Assembly (NCBI GenBank): GCA_963575745.1
Contig: CAUYUJ010019615.1
Coordinates: forward strand, 1,308,467-1,372,466
Reading direction: 5' to 3'
From: Prorocentrum cordatum
Taxonomy: Eukaryota; Sar; Dinophyceae; Prorocentrales; Prorocentraceae
DNA length: 64,000 nt
Shown here piece by piece: positions 31,902 through 42,757 of this stretch. The translations under genes and the position numbers were made by a program. Position 1 is the first letter of the stretch; the number at the start of each line of letters is the position of its first letter. The notes under the pieces were generated by a model. That model made no database searches and was not told where the DNA came from. It was given only the letters and a program-made list of their open reading frames with translations.

Positions 31902-32412
31902 CGCCTCACGAAGCTCCCCGGAGGCCCAAGAAGGCCAGGACGGCCCCGGGTAGGCTCTAGAGGGCGCCCGAGGCCCCAGACGAGTGCCCCGAGAAGCACG
32001 AAGCATTGGTTTCGCTAGGGTTTGTCACCTTTTTGGGGCCCCTCCACTCTTCCAGCTTCCGACAATTCGCGATGGCCCAAGAGGCCTCCAACGCCGCCTC
32101 AGGACGGGCCCAGGGGCGCCCAAGAGGACCCGGAACGGCCTTCGATAGCTTCTTGACGGCCCCAGGGGCGCCCGAGGCGGCCTCAGAGGCCCTCAAGACG
32201 GCCCGAAGATGGCCTTCTGGAGGGGGCGCATGACTCAAAAATCCGATCCTTTCGCCCCAAGCGGCTCCCGGGAGCCCCCCAAGAGAAAAGGCTCCCTGAT
32301 GTTGCCACGGGGTCCCAAGAGGACCACAAGAGGCCCCCACGGCGCCCCAGAAGGCTCCCAAACCGGCCCCAAGAGGCCAAGAAGCACCCGCGAAGCCTCT
32401 TTCGACACCCCT
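31902..32412 (-). repeat. Inverted decamer array, copy B
   Basis: Matches copy A throughout. Confidence 0.75.
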
Positions 32413-32514
32413 TCTGTCCTCGCCTGTCCTACCCAGCTCCTACCGCTCTTGATTCGTTACCTCACGCCTTCCCCATCTCACTTCGCAGCCGCACCACCAT
32501 GACAACATCTCCGA

Positions 32515-32997
32515 ATGGCTCACTCTGGCTGTCCTTCGGGCTTGGCAGCCTCCTTTGAGGTACCCTGGCAACTTCCACGAGGACTGCAATACGACCCCAC
32601 AAGCCATGTTCCCGGGGAGCTGTCCGGGAACATGATTGTCACCGCCAGTACGGCAAGGAGGCCGAACATGAGGAGGACAGTCCGCGCCGTCTCACCGAAC
32701 ACCCCAATTCAGCGCAGCGCCTTGCTGTGGCTTTTTCAGCCCCTTCCGTTCTTCAGTCGAAACTTTGCGCCTCCCCCGTCTCCATGCCGAGCCTCACCGC
32801 CATCTCAATGTTTGCAAACGTTTCCACTGGCCCGTCCTTCGGGCTGGGCAGCCTCATTTGGATACCCTGAAAACGAGGGCCCCCCACACGGCCCACCCCA
32901 TCGTGTTCCTAGAGAGCCTTCTGGGAGCATGATTGTCGCCACTTGTCCGACTCGAAGACCGAAGAGGAGGATGCGCAGGAGGATGATGAGACCTTGA
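32515..32997 (+). CDS. Uncertain 160-aa ORF with an internal repeat, copy B
   Basis: Identical to the copy A ORF. Confidence 0.25.
   Translation: MAHSGCPSGLAASFEVPWQLPRGLQYDPTSHVPGELSGNMIVTASTARRPNMRRTVRAVSPNTPIQRSALLWLFQPLPFFSRNFAPPPSPCRASPPSQCLQTFPLARPSGWAASFGYPENEGPPHGPPHRVPREPSGSMIVATCPTRRPKRRMRRRMMRP
32605..32634. repeat. Perfect 11-bp hairpin, copy B
   Basis: Arms and loop are the same as in copy A. Confidence 0.7.
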
Positions 32998-33208
32998 AGT
33001 CGATGAACGCATACAGTAAATTACCTAGCGTATGGCACAAAGTTTCCGGGATGGTGCCGACCCTCTGACTTCAGGCAGGCTTCTGGTGCCTGAACCCTAT
33101 GAGGTTGGAGGGCGTATGGTGCTTCTCCGCGCCCACCCCGTCCCACGCACAGGGACTTTGCAACCTCCCCTATGGTGGGCGAGTGGGTGCGCGGGCCGCC
33201 CAGCCCCT

Positions 33209-33254
33209 GGAGTCACCGCTGGAGTTACCGCTGGAGTTACCCTGGAGTCCCGCG
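33209..33254. repeat. Junction between copies B and C: short ACCGCTGGAG repeats
   Basis: The 46 bp between the units consist of about three copies of a 12-bp motif (ACCGCTGGAGTT and variants). The same motif occurs inside the unit just right of the junction (near 1943 and 2042 in A; 33272 and 33372 in C). This makes it a plausible site for unequal exchange or slippage that created the 5'-truncated copy C. Confidence 0.7.
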
Positions 33255-33543
33255 ATGTGGCGGTGGGGTCACCGCTGGAGTTCTTACGTGCTGCAGTGCG
33301 TATCTACGCACACATGGAGTTCTTACAGAACTGGTCATCTCCATCGAATGTTTGACTTTGTATTTGGAGTCACCGCTGGAGCTCGGGAATACAACCGAAC
33401 AACAAGCTATGTTGGAGTCAGCGCTAGAGTTTTTGCAGTCGTCTTTTCCGTAGGTCTGAGGCTCCCCAGCTGCCAAGCAAGCGTTGATTTTGGCAGAATC
33501 AATCACCCCGTGTTACATTGAAGCAGGTCCGATCTCACTCATC

Positions 33544-33804
33544 ATGCCGCAGACGCCTCTGTGGAAGCGTAATCTAGAACCGCCGATGAGAGGGCGCTTC
33601 CAGAAAGTGTGGAAGCAGTTGAGGTTGGCGAAAATGTACATCCGCATGCTGAAGGCACGGATCCGCTCTCTCCGCACCCAGGTGGGCAACATCAGAGAGA
33701 GAGCAGAGGACATTCTCAAGCTTGACCAGGAGCGGGGCGATGACCACGCTAGGATCATGGACGATGCGGAGGACGCGGGCGACACCAGCAGCGGCTCGAC
33801 CTAG
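33544..33804 (+). CDS. Small basic coiled-coil protein, 86 aa, copy C
   Basis: The start chosen is the ATG of MPQTPLWKRNLEPP; an in-frame ATG 20 codons upstream (33484) is also possible. Residues 17-60 form one long basic amphipathic helix with heptad-like spacing of L, I, M and V (LRLAKMYIRMLKARIRSL). Residues 61-80 are acidic (DDAEDAGD) and the tail is SSGST. No family is recognised. A DNA- or protein-binding helix is a reasonable guess only. The frame is intact only here. A GTAAGT donor-like site at about 33869, just past the stop, may mean the transcript continues into further exons. Confidence 0.5.
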   Translation: MPQTPLWKRNLEPPMRGRFQKVWKQLRLAKMYIRMLKARIRSLRTQVGNIRERAEDILKLDQERGDDHARIMDDAEDAGDTSSGST

Positions 33805-34796
33805 GGCAGCACCTACGACTGAGTCGGCAGCAAGGCGCAGGACAGCTCTCTTTACCAGCCTTCCTTATCGTAAGTACTCCCCCCCTCATGCCCTCCCATT
33901 ATTATTGCTTCGCTCGTTTTATCATGTGTCCCTGGATCCGCCTCCCTCCACGTCCCGTCTGGGCTCAGCGCGCCCTGCATCCATCTTCCGTAGCAGCGAT
34001 AGCCTGCTACAAGTACTCAGCCGTGGGTGCACGGCAGTCCCAGTGTCGCCAGATTGCACCTAGTTGAGGTGTGCTTGGACGTGCCCGTGCTGAATCATCC
34101 AGAAACGCCTATATGGAAGACGCAAGTGACTGCGCCGAGCAAAAGGTCAGCACACCACATCAAGTACAGCTAAACAACATATACTAGCAATAACGCGTAC
34201 GAGGCAGCAGCACACGCAGACATCAACACATGCAAGCAACGTGTATAAGGCAACAACGCGTACAGCAACACACGCGAGCAACACATACAGCGTGGAGGTG
34301 TACTACAAAGCAACATCACATACAAACAACAAAGCATACGTGTTACAACCGCGCATACAGCAAGGGAGCGCGCACGTATGATAGCCATGAAGCACACGCA
34401 CCCGTCTCATGAGGACATGTCCCACGACAAGGGCGGCAACGGCAGAGCACGCGTAAACAGCCGGTGCCATCTATGGAATAGATGATACCAGCTGTTGATG
34501 TTCTTGTGTGCTGTGGGTACTGTGCTCCTGCACTGTTCGGGGATGCGCGAGAACTCTTATTGGCAAGCCTACTTGATAAAGAGGGGTCCTTGTGGCAAGA
34601 CGGGGTATGGTCCGATAGCGTTGGACATGAGCGAGGACTCGTTCAGGCAAGCCTACTCGGAGAACCTTCGAGGGCGCCTCCGACGCCATGCCATAGCCCA
34701 TTTTTGTCCGAGGGTGTCTGAGCTAAGGACAGGCGCTGCCCGTCGAGTTTCTGCTAGTCGGAACGCTTCAACGTCCAGCCAGATATCGTTTCGGTC

Positions 34797-34982
34797 ATGG
34801 CCGACCGCGGCGCGAAGCCAACCAGGCGTCGCCAAGCGGCAGCCGCGTCTGGCAGCGAGGGCGCCGCTGGTCCAGTCGAGAAGAGGGCGAGGAAGCGAGC
34901 TCTTCGGATCTGCGGCCTGTGCGATGCTGGGGAGCAGGAGCCCGCGGAACCCCCGAACGCAATTCGAATCAGAGTGGTTTGA
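34797..34982 (+). CDS. Probable first exon of the large helical-protein gene, copy C
   Basis: Same 61-aa frame with one replacement (PVEER to PVEKR) relative to A and B. The CxxC pair and start are kept. Confidence 0.42.
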   Translation: MADRGAKPTRRRQAAAASGSEGAAGPVEKRARKRALRICGLCDAGEQEPAEPPNAIRIRVV

Positions 34983-35290
34983 GGCGGAGGAGGGAGGCGG
35001 GTTGGCGATGATGATAAAGATGACTAACGACGACGACGACGAAGATAACGGACGACGCTGAGGAGGTGGCGTCGGCGATGAGGATAACGGACGACGAGGA
35101 TAACGAACCGCGATGATGGGGGGGGGCGACGACGAGGTTAACGAACGACGGGGAGGAGGAGGACGAGGACGAGGACGACGACGAGGATGATGACGACGAC
35201 GAGGATAACGGGATTGGCGACGAGACGGAGGAGGAGGACGAGGAGGAGGACGAGGAGGAGGGCAGCTTCCCGAATCGCCCGAGGACCGCC
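34983..35290 (+). repeat. GAC/GAG trinucleotide tract, probable intron, copy C
   Basis: One base shorter than A and B in the G run near 35118. GAATGATGAC of A is GGATGATGAC here. Confidence 0.55.
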
Positions 35291-36639
35291 ACAAGACCTT
35301 CGTTGATGACGTGTTCATTGCGACGGCCAGGGTCGGGGAGGGTGGGAAGGCTGAGGAGGCGTTCGAGTGCTTCGGTTGCACTGACTGCGTGGACTTCGCC
35401 AGCCGCAACCTTCCAGGGTGCGCGTTTGCGGACGTCGTCCGCGACAAGAAGGAGGACGAGAATTTCGCTCAGGAGGTGGATGGGGCCATGAACATAGGCG
35501 AGAGCGACGAGGCGCCCTTCGGCATCGAGGCTGGCGAGGGCTCGCAGATAGGCAGCACCCTCTTCGAGGACTACCTTGCGCCCAACCACCACCAGGTCGT
35601 GTCGACATGGAAGAAGACGCCGAAGCAGTTGCGCCTCAGGCCCCTGAAGTGGCGCGGTCGGAACGGCGTCGAGACCACGGTGTACCCCATCAAGGAGAAC
35701 GACAACAGTTGGCCGAGGCTCCGCTTGTACAGCGAGTCGTTCGACTACGTGATGCAGAACTTGATGCAGAATGGCATGGGTTGCTTCGCCTCGCAGCCCG
35801 ACAGGGTGATGACCGCCCAGGCTCGGGATACGAGCAATCCGAGGCGCGCTTTCTCGACCATCCGCTCGCCGACCGTGGACGCCGTCAACGACAGGAGCGC
35901 GGAGTTGGGCGGCGGCAGGGTTCAGCTGACGGACTTCTCGCCCCACGCTGCTGGCCGCGTGCGGGTCAGCGAAGTACCTCCCACGCCGGCGCCCTCCCCC
36001 AGGGGTTCTGGGGCATGGGTGCAAAGCGGCTCAGGGTCAGGGAATCCTCCAGCTTTGGCCATCGGCGACGTGCCTGACCACGAACGAGAGGAGGGCGTCG
36101 AGGACGACGACGAGGACATCGAGGCCCCGAGGGACGCCGCAGCGTGCTACGCCGACTCGGCGGTCTCGGGCACGTGCCGCACGCCTCAGCCTTCGCCTAC
36201 CAGCGAGAGGGGCCCAAGGACGCCTGGCAGCTTGCTTCGCGGCAGCAGCGGCACGGTGCTTCCCCCTGGGGGCCGCCATGGCATTCCTTCGGAGATCCAG
36301 AATACCCCGAACGAGTTCCAGAAGGGTACCCCCGAGTATTGGATTCACGACCTGAACTTGACATGCGCCATGGCTGGCGCGAAACTCGGCCAGGGCCCTC
36401 ATCAGCTAGAGGTTCTCTTGGGGAAGGTTCCTGAGGGAAAGTTGCCGACCATCAGGAAGCACCTCCACCTGGTAACCCTGGCTAAGGAGATCGTTCGCAT
36501 GGAGACGCTCCATCCAGATACCTCGAACAAACACATGGCGGAGCTCACGGAGGCAGGGGCGGTGATCCCTGCAGCTGTTCAGCTCAAACTTGTCAAGTAC
36601 TGGGGGAAAAAGGATTACGACGTCTGGAGCAAGGGCCAG

Positions 36640-36762
36640 GAATCATCGCAACGCTCCCGATCCCAATTGCTGAAAACATTTCAACGTTGCCGCGCGTGGT
36701 CCAATGCTGGCGCTGGAGCTGTTCCCAGAGTACTCATGTTCCGTGACCCCTGCCTTGCAGAG
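36640..36762 (+). other. Candidate intron 1 with GA donor, copy C
   Basis: The donor dinucleotide is GA rather than GC (CCAG|GAATC). GA donors are known in dinoflagellates, so splicing may persist. Five substitutions in 123 nt separate it from A and B. Confidence 0.45.
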
Positions 36763-38283
36763 GCGAGACTTCCCAGCAGCACCAAGGCAGCCGTGTTCGT
36801 CGAGGAGGTGCTGATCTCCTACCTCATCCCGCTCATTCTGGGCGACGCCCTTATGGAGCGACAGGTCCTAGACTTCATCGAGACGGCCTTCGTATTCTTC
36901 CAGCTCCCCGAGGAATGCGACATCTCCGAGGAGTGCGCTCAGGCCATTGTCGAGGTCAAGCAGATATGCGAGGCGATCCAGACGGCAGCCTCGAAAACCA
37001 TCGGGAAGTCCGCGCAGAAAGACACCTGCGCCGACATCGGCACCTTGCAGGCTGCTGGCGGCAAAGCAGGGGCCACAGACGCTTGGGCGCAGGTCGGGGC
37101 TGCTCTGGGGCAGTCGCCCCACTGGAAGACGCTCCTGAAGAACGTGATCTCCAGGGAGAAGGTCTACCTGGAGCTGGCGCCTCTAGTCGCCCAGGACTTG
37201 TCCGAAGTCGAGGCTCTTTCGAAGACGATGGATGTGAATGCCTTCCCAGTGCGGGCCAAGTCACTGATCGATCGTCTCCCCAACTACATCGCCAGGTTGG
37301 GGGCTGAGCCAATCCAGATGCTCGAGACCTCGCTGGTCCAGGTCATTCACAAGGCAGCCACTGCTGTTCTCGAGAAGGACTTCCCTGGCGACACTGCCAA
37401 TGACCCGACTCGTTACCATGCGTTGCTCGAGTCTTACTCGGAGGTCGTCGAGAAGGTCTATCAGGTGTGCCAGTTCGATGATGCCATCTCGCGTTTAAAG
37501 GATAGGGTAATGAACGCCATCAGGAGTGCAGATCAAGAAACCACGACCACTTCAATCATCGGCAGCATGAACAAGTTCCGCGAGGGGATGATCGACATTG
37601 CAGTCTTGCACGCCGACGTGAAGCGCCTCAGTCTGAGTGCGGATTCAGCTACCGATGATCTTCAGACCGCTGTATCTCAGCTTTGGGATTTCTCGATGAA
37701 GACGGATGCTATCCAGACCACCTTGGGCGACAAGTTCGACGTGTACACCGACGTGCTGAACAGGATTTCCGGCTTCCAATCCGACCGCGAGAAGCTCGCG
37801 TTTCACATGGACTTGATTAAGAAGACTTCGTCGCTCAGGAGCGCGCTCTCGAAGTTTATAGGTGATCTGAAGGAGCGGGACGTCGACATGCAGATGGTGC
37901 TCACTGCGGATCCGAACGAGAAGCTGTGGAGGGCCTTCGTGAAGGCCAAGACGGATCTGACCACCTGCACCAACGCCATCTCGAACATCACCGCTAGCCT
38001 CGACGAAGTTGGCCTTACCTTCAGAGATACATACAATGAGCTTGTTTCCCTGTCCGAAACATATTACACGCAGGCGGTCGGTTTGAAGATGGCTGCCAGG
38101 AAGGACGCGGTGACGGAGGCTTCGGAGAAGCTGCAGTCGACCCTGGACCAGAGCCCCGCGTACTCCACTTACAAGCTGCACGTCAGTGACACCAGCAGCT
38201 GGGCGGACATCGTCAAGATCGCAGACACCTTCAAGGAGCTGGCGGCCGCCGAAGTGTACCACCTTTGCGACGAGTTGAACAAG

Positions 38284-38460
38284 GTTTCGGACTCGTCGTC
38301 GTCTTCGTCGTCGCCGTCGTCGTCGTCAGCGTCGTCGTCGTCGTCTTGTGAGGGGATTTCTGCCCTGCCCGTCGAGGCAAAAATCTCGGTTCGTTTCGTC
38401 GTCGTCGTCGTCATCGTCGTCGCCGTCGTCGTAGTCACAGTCGTCGCTCGTGTTGGAAAG
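38284..38460 (+). other. Candidate intron 2 (GT-AG), copy C
   Basis: Identical to copy A although the flanking exons differ at about 1% of sites. Confidence 0.6.
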
Positions 38461-39845
38461 GCTGTGAGCATCTACTTGACCAAGCGCTCGGAGTACCAGG
38501 TACCAGCGGACCCCGAATGCAAACTCGTGGAGAATGCGCAGCTCAACGTAAAGCAGTGCGCTGCCATCGCAGCCATGGCCGATATCACGAGAAGCCTCAC
38601 TGACGATAAGCTGGTTTCGAACAAGGTGAGCTTGCGTAGCTCTCTCCAGAAAGCCAGGGGAAGCTCAGGTTCTACAAGGTTGAGCCGACCCTCTTGCACA
38701 GCGCAGCGGCGTTCAAGTTCAAGGCAGGGTTGACTCTCAATTTCAGGCCGTGAACGGATGTAGTGGAACACAAACTCAAGCTCGGATTGATTATCATTTT
38801 CAGACCGTGTTCAGCTCAATAGTTTGGCCGCACTTGCATGGGGAAATGCAGACACTCGGATCGTCTGTGCAACTGACAGTGTAATCATGAGAGGTGGCCG
38901 AATCCACCAAAGTGCGCAGACAAGTCCTGCGTGCAGTTACGTGCAGTTTCTTTTGCTGTTGGAGTGGAAGAGACGTGTTTCGGTATCTTCTTGACCCTTA
39001 GAGCTTTTAAAAACAGAGAGGGGATGCCTCGCATATCGAGACGCTTTCGCGTTCAGCTCCGAAGTGTGCCCAATATCCCTTAACGCTTCGCGTTCAGCAC
39101 CGCCAGGCTGCTTTCCAAGACATGGGTGCGTCTTAAGGGCCGTCTTGGGGCCGTCTTGGGTCTTAGGGCCGTCTTGGGGCCGTCTTGGGTTCTTTATTCC
39201 AGAGGCTTTCGCCTTCGGCACCGACGATGCGCTTTACTCCAGGACGCTTCGCGTTTAGCCCCGTCTGGATTGCCCCTTCGGTTTCCTGGGCTTGGCCCCC
39301 TCTTGGATCGCACGTGCGCTGGTGTATTATATGTTGGCCCTGTGTCCGCGGCGTTTCCGTGCTCTACCCTGCCCTGCCCCGCCTTGGCCCACTATGGTGT
39401 CTATGCGCTCTAGCTGCTATTCTAGTTTACTCAACTCCAGTCTACCCTGACCTATCCTACCCTTCCTTGCCCTACTGCTACTCTGATTTAATCTACCCTG
39501 CTTTACTTCGATGCGCCCTACTATGCCTTGCCCTGCCCTTGCATTATGTGTGTTTCCTTCTTGCACTTGTAACTCCATCGCCCCTCTCTGCTCTACCCTA
39601 CGTTGCCCTCCCTTCGTCTACAGCGTTCTACTCTGCCCCATCCTACCCTGGGCGTCACTATCTAGAAGGCGACGATCAGCTAACTGGAAATGATCAAAAG
39701 TCATCTCGCATGCTCACAGGGGGCTCTGGCGTGTACGGCCCAAGCGGGCAGCAAATATGATATGATACAGATGGACGGCAGTTGCGGACACCGCGCGCAA
39801 CATCAAACAGCCTTGTCCGCCACTGGGTCAAGCCTCGTGGCCGAG

Positions 39846-40060
39846 GTTGTCCTCGCCGCCGTCGCCCTAGCCGCGGTGGTCGTCGTGGTTGTCGTTGCCG
39901 TCGCCGTCGTTGTCGTCGCCTTCGTCGTCGTCGTCGCTTCCATCGTCTCGTCGATGACGACGAGATGACGGCAGCGACGATGACGACGGTGGCAGCGAGG
40001 AGGACGGCGACGACCACGATGACCGCCGCGGCTACGGCGACGGTGACCGCCGCTGCCAGG
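39846..40060. repeat. GTC/GAC inverted trinucleotide block, copy C
   Basis: No length change against A and B despite the divergence nearby. The turn is at about 39955. Confidence 0.7.
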
Positions 40061-40306
40061 AGCCTTGATCACGTGGCGGCAAAGGATACTTTCATTGTTG
40101 CGCATGGTGTCCGCAACATTAGCCCATCTTTTTTATAGCCTTTTTATACCTTTTCTAAGCTTACACGCCAGAATGCTCTTTGAGCCTTTTTGAAGCCTTT
40201 TGGGCGTTTCAAGTTCTTAAAGAGTCTAGCAGGCATTCCATTCTATAAGACTAGGATGAGGACGACGCGGGCGAGGACCCATGGAACCGTCTAGAGGTAT
40301 TATTGC

Positions 40307-40307
<1 letters not shown>

Positions 40308-40350
<43 letters not shown>
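40308..40350. repeat. (GCT)14 microsatellite, copy C
   Basis: Fourteen uninterrupted units, five more than A and B. It is the largest length difference between copies in this part of the unit. Confidence 0.95.
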
Positions 40351-40355
<5 letters not shown>

Positions 40356-40404
40356 CTCTGGGAGTTTGGGGGGCCCTCTGGCACCCCTCATGGTAACCCT
40401 GGAA

Positions 40405-41271
40405 GGCTTCTTGGGATCATCTTGGAGGCCATCGATTACAGGATGGGGGGGTCCCCAGCTCAGCTCCCCCCTCAGGAACCCGCAAACCGCTTCTTGGGGC
40501 TCTCTTGGAGCCGTCTCGGGCGCTCTTGGAACGATCTTGGGGCCGTTTGGAGCATCTTGGGGGCCATCTTGAGCCAGCTTGGGCTATCTGAGCCATCGTG
40601 AAGGTCATCTTGGGCTCTCTGAGGCCGCTCGGGGGTCTCTCGGGGTCCTCTTGGGGCCCCCTTGGGACCCTCGCGGAGCCCTCTTGGGGCTCTTTTTGGG
40701 GCTTTCCTGGGAGCCCCGGACCGCCGCCTCCTGGGGCCATATCGGGCTCTTTGGGGGGCGTCTTGGCGCCCCTCGGGGCGCTCCTTGGACCTTCTTGGGC
40801 TCTCGTGGGGCCTTCCTGGGAGTCCTGGAGAGCCTCTTGGGCCCATCTTGGAGGGCATCGATCAAACTATCGGGGTTCCTTTACGTTGGTCCCCCCCCCC
40901 TCTTGGGGCCCTCAAAACCGTCTCTTGGGGCGCTCTTGGGGCCCTCTTGGAGCGTTCGTGGGCGCCCTTGAGGCCGTCTTGGGGGCCTCTTGGGCCCCTC
41001 TTGGGGCCTTGGGTAATCTTGCGGCCAACTTGAGGCCTCAGAAGCGCGTCGGAAGCGAAACGGCGAGAAGGCACAAATCATTGATTGTCCGTAGGTTTTT
41101 GAAGGATTTGGAGCTTTTGGGGGGTCCTGAGGGGTCTCCGAGAGCACTTGGAACCGTTTTGTGGCCCTCTTGGGGCCTATCGGAGGCATGCTGTTAGCTA
41201 TCCTGAGCCATGTTGCCCTATTTTGAATCATCTTGGAGGCCATCTTGGTGCATCGGAGGCCCTCTTGGAAC
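40405..41271 (+). repeat. Degenerate TCTTGGGGCC decamer array, copy C
   Basis: Four C shorter in the poly-C run (10 C at 40891). Otherwise only scattered single-base differences from A and B. Confidence 0.8.
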
Positions 41272-41450
41272 CATCTTGAGCGAAAAGGGACCCTCTGCCA
41301 CCTCGCGGGGCGCCCCGTCCAGGTCCAGGGGAGGGGGTTAGGGGGAGAGGTGAACCCCTCCGCGAAGGGGAAGATGGGTTTTATGGAAGAGGAAAGAAAA
41401 ACATCGTTAGACCAGCTACGCCCAGAGGGCTGGTGGGATTTCGAGTTTTC

Positions 41451-41961
41451 CGCCTCATGAAGCTCCCCGGAGGCCCAAGAAGGCCAGGACGGCCCCGGGT
41501 AGGCTCTAGAGGGCGCCCGAGGCCCCAGACGAGTGCCCCGAGAAGCAAGAAGCATTGGTTTCGCTAGGGTTTGTCACCTTTTTGGGGCTCCTCCACTCTT
41601 CCAGCTTCCGACAATTCGCGACGGCCCAAGAGGCCTCCAACACCGCCTCAGGACGGGCCCAGGGGCGCCCAAGAGGACCCGGAACGGCCTTCGATAGCTT
41701 CTTGACGGCCCCAGGGGCGCCCGAGGCGGCCTCAGAGGCCCTCAAGACGGCCCGAAGATGGCCTTCTGGAGGGGGGGCATGACTCAAAAATCCGATCCTT
41801 TCGCCCCAAGCGGCTCCCGGGAGCCCCCCAAGAGAAAAGGCTCCCTGATGTTGCCACGGGGTCCCAAGAGGACCACAAGAGGCCCCCACGGCGCCCCAGA
41901 AGGCTCCCAAACCGGCCCCAAGAGGCCAAGAAGCACCCGCGAAGCCTCTTTCGACACCCCT
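41451..41961 (-). repeat. Inverted decamer array, copy C
   Basis: As in A and B, with a few substitutions. Confidence 0.75.
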
Positions 41962-42063
41962 TCTGTCCTCGCCTGTCCTACCCAGCTCCTACCGTTCTTG
42001 ATTCGTTACCTCACGCCTTCCCCATCTCACTTCGCAGCCGCACCACCATGACAACATCTCCGA

Positions 42064-42546
42064 ATGGCTCACTCTGGCTGTCCTTCGGGCTTGGCAGCCT
42101 CCTTTGAGGTACCCTGGCAACTTCCACGAGGACTGCAATACGACCCCACAAGCCATGTTCCCGGGGAGCTGTCCGGGAACATGATTGTCACCGCCAGTAC
42201 GGCAAGGAGGCCGAACATGAGGAGGACAGTCCGCGCCGTCTCACCGAACACCCCAATTCAGCGCAGCGCCTTGCTGTGGCTTTTTCAGCCCCTTCCGTTC
42301 TTCAGTCGAAACTTTGCGCCTCCCCCGCCTCCATGCCAAGCCTCACCGCCATCTCAATGTTTGCAAACGTTTCCACTGGCCCGTCCTTCGGGCTGGGCAG
42401 CCTCATTTGGATACCCTGAAAACGAGGGCCCCCCACACGGCCCACCCCATCGTGTTCCTAGAGAGCCTTCTGGGAGCATGATTGTCGCCACTTGTCCGAC
42501 TCGAAGACCGAAGAGGAGGATGCGCAGGAGGATGATGAGACCTTGA
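42064..42546 (+). CDS. Uncertain 160-aa ORF with an internal repeat, copy C
   Basis: Same length and frame, with two replacements (S to P and R to Q) in the linker between the internal repeats. Confidence 0.25.
   Translation: MAHSGCPSGLAASFEVPWQLPRGLQYDPTSHVPGELSGNMIVTASTARRPNMRRTVRAVSPNTPIQRSALLWLFQPLPFFSRNFAPPPPPCQASPPSQCLQTFPLARPSGWAASFGYPENEGPPHGPPHRVPREPSGSMIVATCPTRRPKRRMRRRMMRP
42154..42183. repeat. Perfect 11-bp hairpin, copy C
   Basis: Arms and loop are unchanged despite the divergence of this copy. Confidence 0.7.
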
Positions 42547-42757
42547 AGTCGATGAACGCATACAGTAAATTACCTAGCGTATGGCACAAAGTTTCCGGGA
42601 TGGTGCCGACCCTCTGACTTCAGGCAGGCTTCTGGTGCCTGAACCCTATAAGGTTGGAGGGCGTATGGTGCCTCTCCGCGCCCACCCCGTCCCACGCACA
42701 GGGACTTTGCAACCTCCCCTATGGTGGGCGAGTGGGTGCGCGGGCCGCCCAGCCCCT

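Larger units (their letters stand above)
21794..33208. repeat. Long tandem unit, copy B (complete)
   Basis: This is the only copy with both ends inside the window. Its left edge lies inside a GTCTGGGG-type minisatellite. Its right edge is defined by loss of similarity to copy C: both read through GGGCCGCCCAGCCCCT, then B continues into ACCGCTGGAG motifs and C into unrelated sequence. Gene content and order equal copy A. It is followed 46 bp later by copy C in the same orientation, so B and C form a head-to-tail tandem array. Confidence 0.95.
35311..38733 (+). pseudogene. Large helical hypothetical protein, copy C, C-terminal frameshift
   Basis: The frame is intact for 1114 codons. Then a one-base deletion at 38653/38654 (AAAGTCCAGG of A is AAAGCCAGG) replaces the last 34 residues with an unrelated tail (ARGSSGSTRLSRPSCTAQ) and ends at 38733; the ancestral stop lies at 38751-38753. 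I count about 27 amino-acid replacements against A/B and roughly 8 silent changes, close to the neutral ratio. Replacements include Cys gained or lost (NLPGR to NLPGC, QLCLR to QLRLR, TYADI to TCADI). The N-terminal CFGCTDC cluster is kept. It could still be expressed with an altered tail, so calling it a pseudogene is an inference. Confidence 0.6.
33255..42757. repeat. Long tandem unit, copy C (5'-truncated)
   Basis: Similarity to copies A and B starts at ATGTGGCGG, equivalent to position 1926 of A, so the first 1.9 kb including the 242-aa ORF is missing. Divergence from A and B is about 1% by eye in both coding and non-coding parts. Indels include +2 bp in the coiled-coil gene (restoring its frame), -1 bp in the acidic repeat tract, -1 bp in the large gene, +15 bp in the CTG tract and -4 bp in a C run. 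It ends at 42757, where B and C part. Confidence 0.93.
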
